From Dryas octopetala (Eukaryota > Streptophyta > Magnoliopsida > Rosales > Rosaceae), in NCBI GenBank assembly GCA_963921425.1, contig OY992832.1:2418001-2482000 (forward strand): DNA of 64,000 nt, given 5' to 3'. A model generated the notes under the pieces. That model was not told the origin of the DNA, made no database searches, and worked only from the letters and a program-made list of their open reading frames with translations. How positions within the stretch are numbered: position 1 is the first letter of the stretch; every line of letters begins with the position of its first letter. The position numbers and the translations under genes were made by a program. Shown one piece after another: positions 61,001 to 64,000 of the stretch.

Positions 61001-63185
61001 CAAAATCAAGCATTGCATGAAAGACAAAATGAACACAAAGGATAGATGGGATATAATAATGCGAGAAACATAAAAGGCAACACAGCCATAATCAAAGTTT
61101 TGGAGAATTTGGCATTAAACCCGAATGCTAATACACAATAAAACTTGGCATTGGACCAGAGATTAAACAAATTAGGCAGCAGAAACAGAGACATAGAGTA
61201 ACAAAACCATAATCATAGAAGAGACAAATGGGGAAAAAGTAAAACTGAAATTTCCTCCTTCATATGAATTGTATCTAGTCAGTATAAAATGAGGGGGAGA
61301 GAGAGAGAGAGAGAGAGAGAGAGCCGAAGGAGAAGAAAAAGAACCATATTCTGCACCAGCTTCATTCATGAGGGAGAAAGACAAAGCAATGTATTCCATA
61401 GCTCAAAATCAAACTCGTACAATACTTTCCAACATTGATAAGCATTTTTTTGTATTAGATTAAGGTCATAATAATTAAATCAACCCCTCATAAGGGCTGC
61501 TCAGCATATGCATCTTCTGGGACCATACCTTGTAACCATAAACGCGTGAGGAGGCCTGTTGAGAGTATAGAATCTCACAACGGGAATTTCAAGTTTTGCG
61601 TTACAATATATATAAGACAATACATGGGCCACTTCACTCATTTCCAACTAATTTTGGGTTAGATGCTTTAACTTCTACTGATAAATCTGATATTCAAACA
61701 CCCATGCACTTTTGGAGTCAGGGAACATGCATAGAGAAAATGAAAGAAAATTGTGGTTGAATTTATTGCTTTTCTTTAACATAACTCAGACTGATTATTA
61801 CATCAAGCTTAGCTTGTTTAACTAACTAACACTTATTCAAGCATACAATTGTCAACCATTAATCATTTGACATGCTATTAACCACACTCTTTACAAACCT
61901 AACTCTGGTTGAGTTATTTTAACTTAATTAGATTTGACTTGTAAAAGCTTTTATGTGACTAGAATCACAACGATGTCTGCCCCTGTACTTGTGCTACTAA
62001 ACTACTAATGATGCTGCTACTTTAGGTGGCTGAGAAATTCAACAAAATAATTAAGAGATGAAAGTGTGAAGGATCAAATGAGAGCTGTGAAGCATGCAAA
62101 CTCTGATATTATGAAGAAAACTTAAGAAAGCATGTTTGGAGTCCAGAAAACACAATGAAATCAAACAAAAAGAAATTTGGGGCTAAATTTCTTGCTTTTC
62201 ATTAACATAATTCAAACTTATTACAAAGGAATCTTATACATTAATCATCAAACTTTGCATATGATTAATGTATAAGATGACTTTGTAATGAGTCTGAGTT
62301 ATGTCAGATGTATATATACATCTAAGATTCTAACTAACAGTTAACCAAGCATGCAACTGTCAACCATTAATCATTGAAAACTGTTAACTACACACTCTAT
62401 TAGAACTAACTCTGGTTGAGTTGTTTTGGCTTGACTTTGAGTTGTAGGAGCTTTCATGTGACTAGGCTAGCTCACAACACTAATGTCTGCACCTGCACCT
62501 GCACTGCACTTGTTCTGAATACTGCTACTTTAAGTGGCCGAGAGGAGAATACACTTACATCTTGTTGAATGGAGTCCCATTATTAAAATTTATCATATAT
62601 ATATATATATATATTATGTAACTAGGATCACATTACCAAATAAACCACGTGATTAAGTAAACTGTAAAATTTGAAAACACTACCAAATAAACTATGATGA
62701 TGACTGCGATGCCAATGAAGAATATGATTACGATTCCTGCATAGAAAAGAATGGTTAGTGACTTTTTTAACTTGATTTTATTTCATTGTTTCACCCTGGT
62801 CTTTCCTTGTTAGTGTTCCATTGCTCTTAGTCGCCTGCTCTTGAGGCAATTGTAAATGGTAGCAACCGCTTTATTTGGAAGTGCATTCAAATTTTTCAGT
62901 TCATTAGCACCAAAAAAAATAAAGCAAAACCGACCGAAATATAGAAAAAAAGAAAACCCCACATACCCAAACATGCACATACAACAAAACCAATTTGAAT
63001 AATAAAAAAACAACAACAATCACAGCCCAAGAACTCTTTTTTCTGGAAAAATAAGAAAGGAAAAAGCTGAAAGAAAGCGGCATTACCTCAACTTTGGCTT
63101 TAACAAGAAGCTTTCTTTGAGTCTGAGTCCTTCTACGCTTCCTCTTCCGGAGACAACCCGGGTTTTCAAGGTCCGCGACCGCCAT
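55097..63185 (-). CDS. Agenet/PHD-finger/GNAT acetyltransferase protein, IDM1-like
   Basis: Likely nuclear chromatin factor related to IDM1/ROS4, a histone acetyltransferase that helps active DNA demethylation. The model has 1356 residues in ten exons: 63087-63185, 58024-60855, 57729-57858, 57525-57613, 56958-57202, 56373-56459, 56187-56286, 55817-56024, 55571-55697, 55097-55250; phases sum exactly. Order: basic N-terminus (RKRKRRRTQTQRK); Agenet/Tudor-like region (KVEVRSVEDGFQGSWHPG); two similar ~70-residue modules (starting EFCPDAVDEY and EYCPEAVVDY); canonical PHD finger CTVCHYGGDLILCDQCPSSF then HKNC and WFCPCC; a second Cys-rich PHD-like unit (CGICGQ, CGQCEHKYHIGCL); GNAT fold with acetyl-CoA motif around FQYRRLGMCRILM; acidic and basic tail. 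Intron 1 is 2.2 kb and holds a solo LTR and a tandem duplication. Ortholog identity is inferred. Confidence 0.9.
56651..56937. mobile_element. MITE, 287 bp, in an intron of the IDM1-like gene
   Basis: Ends GGCCTCATTTGATGC and, from the right, GGCCTCGTTTGATGC. The arms continue (GGATAGGATAAATGGCTA, TTCAAGGAAGAAGAT). Flanked by TGA at 56648-56650 and 56938-56940. A 3-bp duplication fits PIF/Harbinger, though TTA/TAA is usual there, so the class is tentative. Confidence 0.75.
59205..59500 (-). repeat. In-frame ~150-bp tandem duplication inside the IDM1-like exon 2
   Basis: Two adjacent ~50-residue blocks read TDTHFSIS...HRGFHGSPEQPLL and TDTHFSIS...HRGLHGSREEPLL, each followed by ESQPPN. DNA similarity is high, so the duplication is fairly recent. 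It lies between the two ~70-residue modules. Confidence 0.85.
61298..61322. repeat. (GA)n microsatellite in intron 1 of the IDM1-like gene
   Basis: About 12 GA repeats. Simple sequence only. Confidence 0.85.
61558..61680. mobile_element. Probable solo LTR related to the TRIM at 28397
   Basis: Starts TGTTGAGAGTATAGAATCTCACAACGGG, shares GGGCC-CTTCACTCAT-TTCCAA and TTTTGGGTTAGATGCTTTAACTTCTA in order with the TRIM LTR. There is one copy only, with no PBS after it and no clear 5-bp duplication. It lies in intron 1 of the IDM1-like gene. Confidence 0.6.
61741..62545. repeat. Diverged direct duplication in intron 1 of the IDM1-like gene
   Basis: Two blocks of about 300-380 bp (about 61741-62040 and 62160-62545) share in order TTGCTTTTC-TTAACATAA, CAACTGTCAACCATTAATCAT-like sequence, AACTCTGGTTGAGTT, TGTGACTAG, AATGTCTGC and CTGCTACTTTA. 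A hairpin CTTATACATTAATCAT/ATGATTAATGTATAAG lies inside the second copy (62231-62278). Confidence 0.75.
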
Positions 63186-64000
63186 TAAAACCGAGCAAGC
63201 AAGAGAGACAGAGAGGGCTGCAATGCAAAGGTTTTTGCTTTTGAAATTGTGTGAAATTTGGAAAGTGCGTGAAATTTGGAAAAATAAAATTGAATGGACT
63301 CTCAGTCTATTTGGGCTCACTTAACAGTTAACACTCGAAAGGCATTTATTTTTTATTTATTTGTTTTTTTTTGTGATCAAATATTCGAATGACTTTGACT
63401 CCAAGAAACAGACTCAAACGCAAACGCAAACGCAGAGACTGTGACAGAGAGAGTCTGAGGCCTACCCAGTAACACGAAAACGGAATGCTCTGCGTCTGTC
63501 CCCACGTTACTTTTCTGTGCTCCTCTTTCTCACTTTACTCCACGTCAGCATCTCAAGTACGGATTGTTACGTGGCGTGATTCGGTGTCCTGTATTTGGTT
63601 CTCTGTTGTATACTTTATAAAACCCAGCAGATAAAATAATGAATATGGAAATCCGAGTGATCCTCTGCAGGCGGCCAGGTGTGCGCTGAGCGGGTGTGTC
63701 GTTCAAGCATCAATCTGGGCCGTTGAAATTGGGTTAGGGTTTTTGTGATTCGCGCCGTGGGTTATTGACCGTTAGATTTATTGGGTGAAGAAAAGGAAAG
63801 AAGGGGAAGTTTCTAAAAGATTGAAAGAGGGTGCGAATTTATGGGAAAATCAAGTATGGTGGGGGATAGTAGAATCTCAAGTGTAACGTTTTTTGTGGAG
63901 GCTTTTGGGTAAACAATGGCATATAATTTCTGCAAGGTTTATTGCTCGCAAAATCAATGAGTATGAGGCAAGTTCACTTGAGCTGAAGAGATCCCAGCCG
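63186..64000. other. Promoter region of the IDM1-like gene and right edge
   Basis: 5' leader and promoter side of the minus-strand gene. No further gene is recognised before the window ends. A gene starting further right cannot be judged. Confidence 0.5.

Overview
The window is eukaryotic nuclear DNA from a flowering plant. The genes have many short GT-AG introns, the intergenic DNA is AT-rich, and the space between genes is packed with miniature transposons. The protein set (clathrin heavy chain, MAPKKK, AP2C-type PP2C, KEULE-like Sec1 protein, small serine palmitoyltransferase subunit, asparagine synthetase, a trichome-birefringence-like protein, an IDM1-like PHD/acetyltransferase protein) fits a rosid eudicot. 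Rosaceae, perhaps Prunus, is my inference from general resemblance and was not tested.

Layout: 1-6114 (-) 5' half of a clathrin heavy chain gene, cut by the left edge. 7045-7786 Mutator-like MITE. 9042-10496 (-) intronless MAPKKK. 11757-14181 a 2.4-kb non-autonomous hAT-like element with long inverted arms that carry tRNA-like sequence, around about 3.5 tandem copies of a ~340-bp unit. 17.26-18.53 kb two foldback elements. 19561-21160 (-) AP2C1-like PP2C. 21631-22066 and 23603-23768 MITEs. 26380-30993 (+) a broken KEULE paralog carrying a hAT insertion and a TRIM retrotransposon. 31256-32705 (-) a 56-residue small SPT subunit gene in three exons. 33.2-44.5 kb a gene-poor stretch with nested MITEs, a hAT element and a cluster of micro-insertions. 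44558-48093 (+) asparagine synthetase with 13 exons. 48817-48888 (-) tRNA-His. 49300-52213 (-) TBL/PMR5-family gene. 55097-63185 (-) a ten-exon, 1356-residue Agenet/PHD/GNAT gene.

The genes form no operon or pathway cluster. They are separate housekeeping, signalling and wall genes. The MAPKKK and the AP2C-type MAPK phosphatase could act on one cascade, but their proximity may be chance. The multi-exon models for clathrin, PP2C, SPT small subunit, asparagine synthetase, TBL and the IDM1-like gene were built by hand from splice sites, and every phase adds up to an open frame.

I see no coherent new gene system. The most unusual signals are: (1) a recurrent class of 10-30-bp micro-insertions, mostly a short TTGGCC/TTGACC/TTGTC-like core plus an A-run, each between 10-39-bp direct repeats and concentrated at 36.7-48.6 kb; (2) the hAT-like element with tRNA-like arms, whose internal repeat shares a module with a Mutator-like MITE 28 kb away; (3) the KEULE-like pseudogene, with exon duplication, exon-interrupting hAT, TRIM and frameshift layered together.
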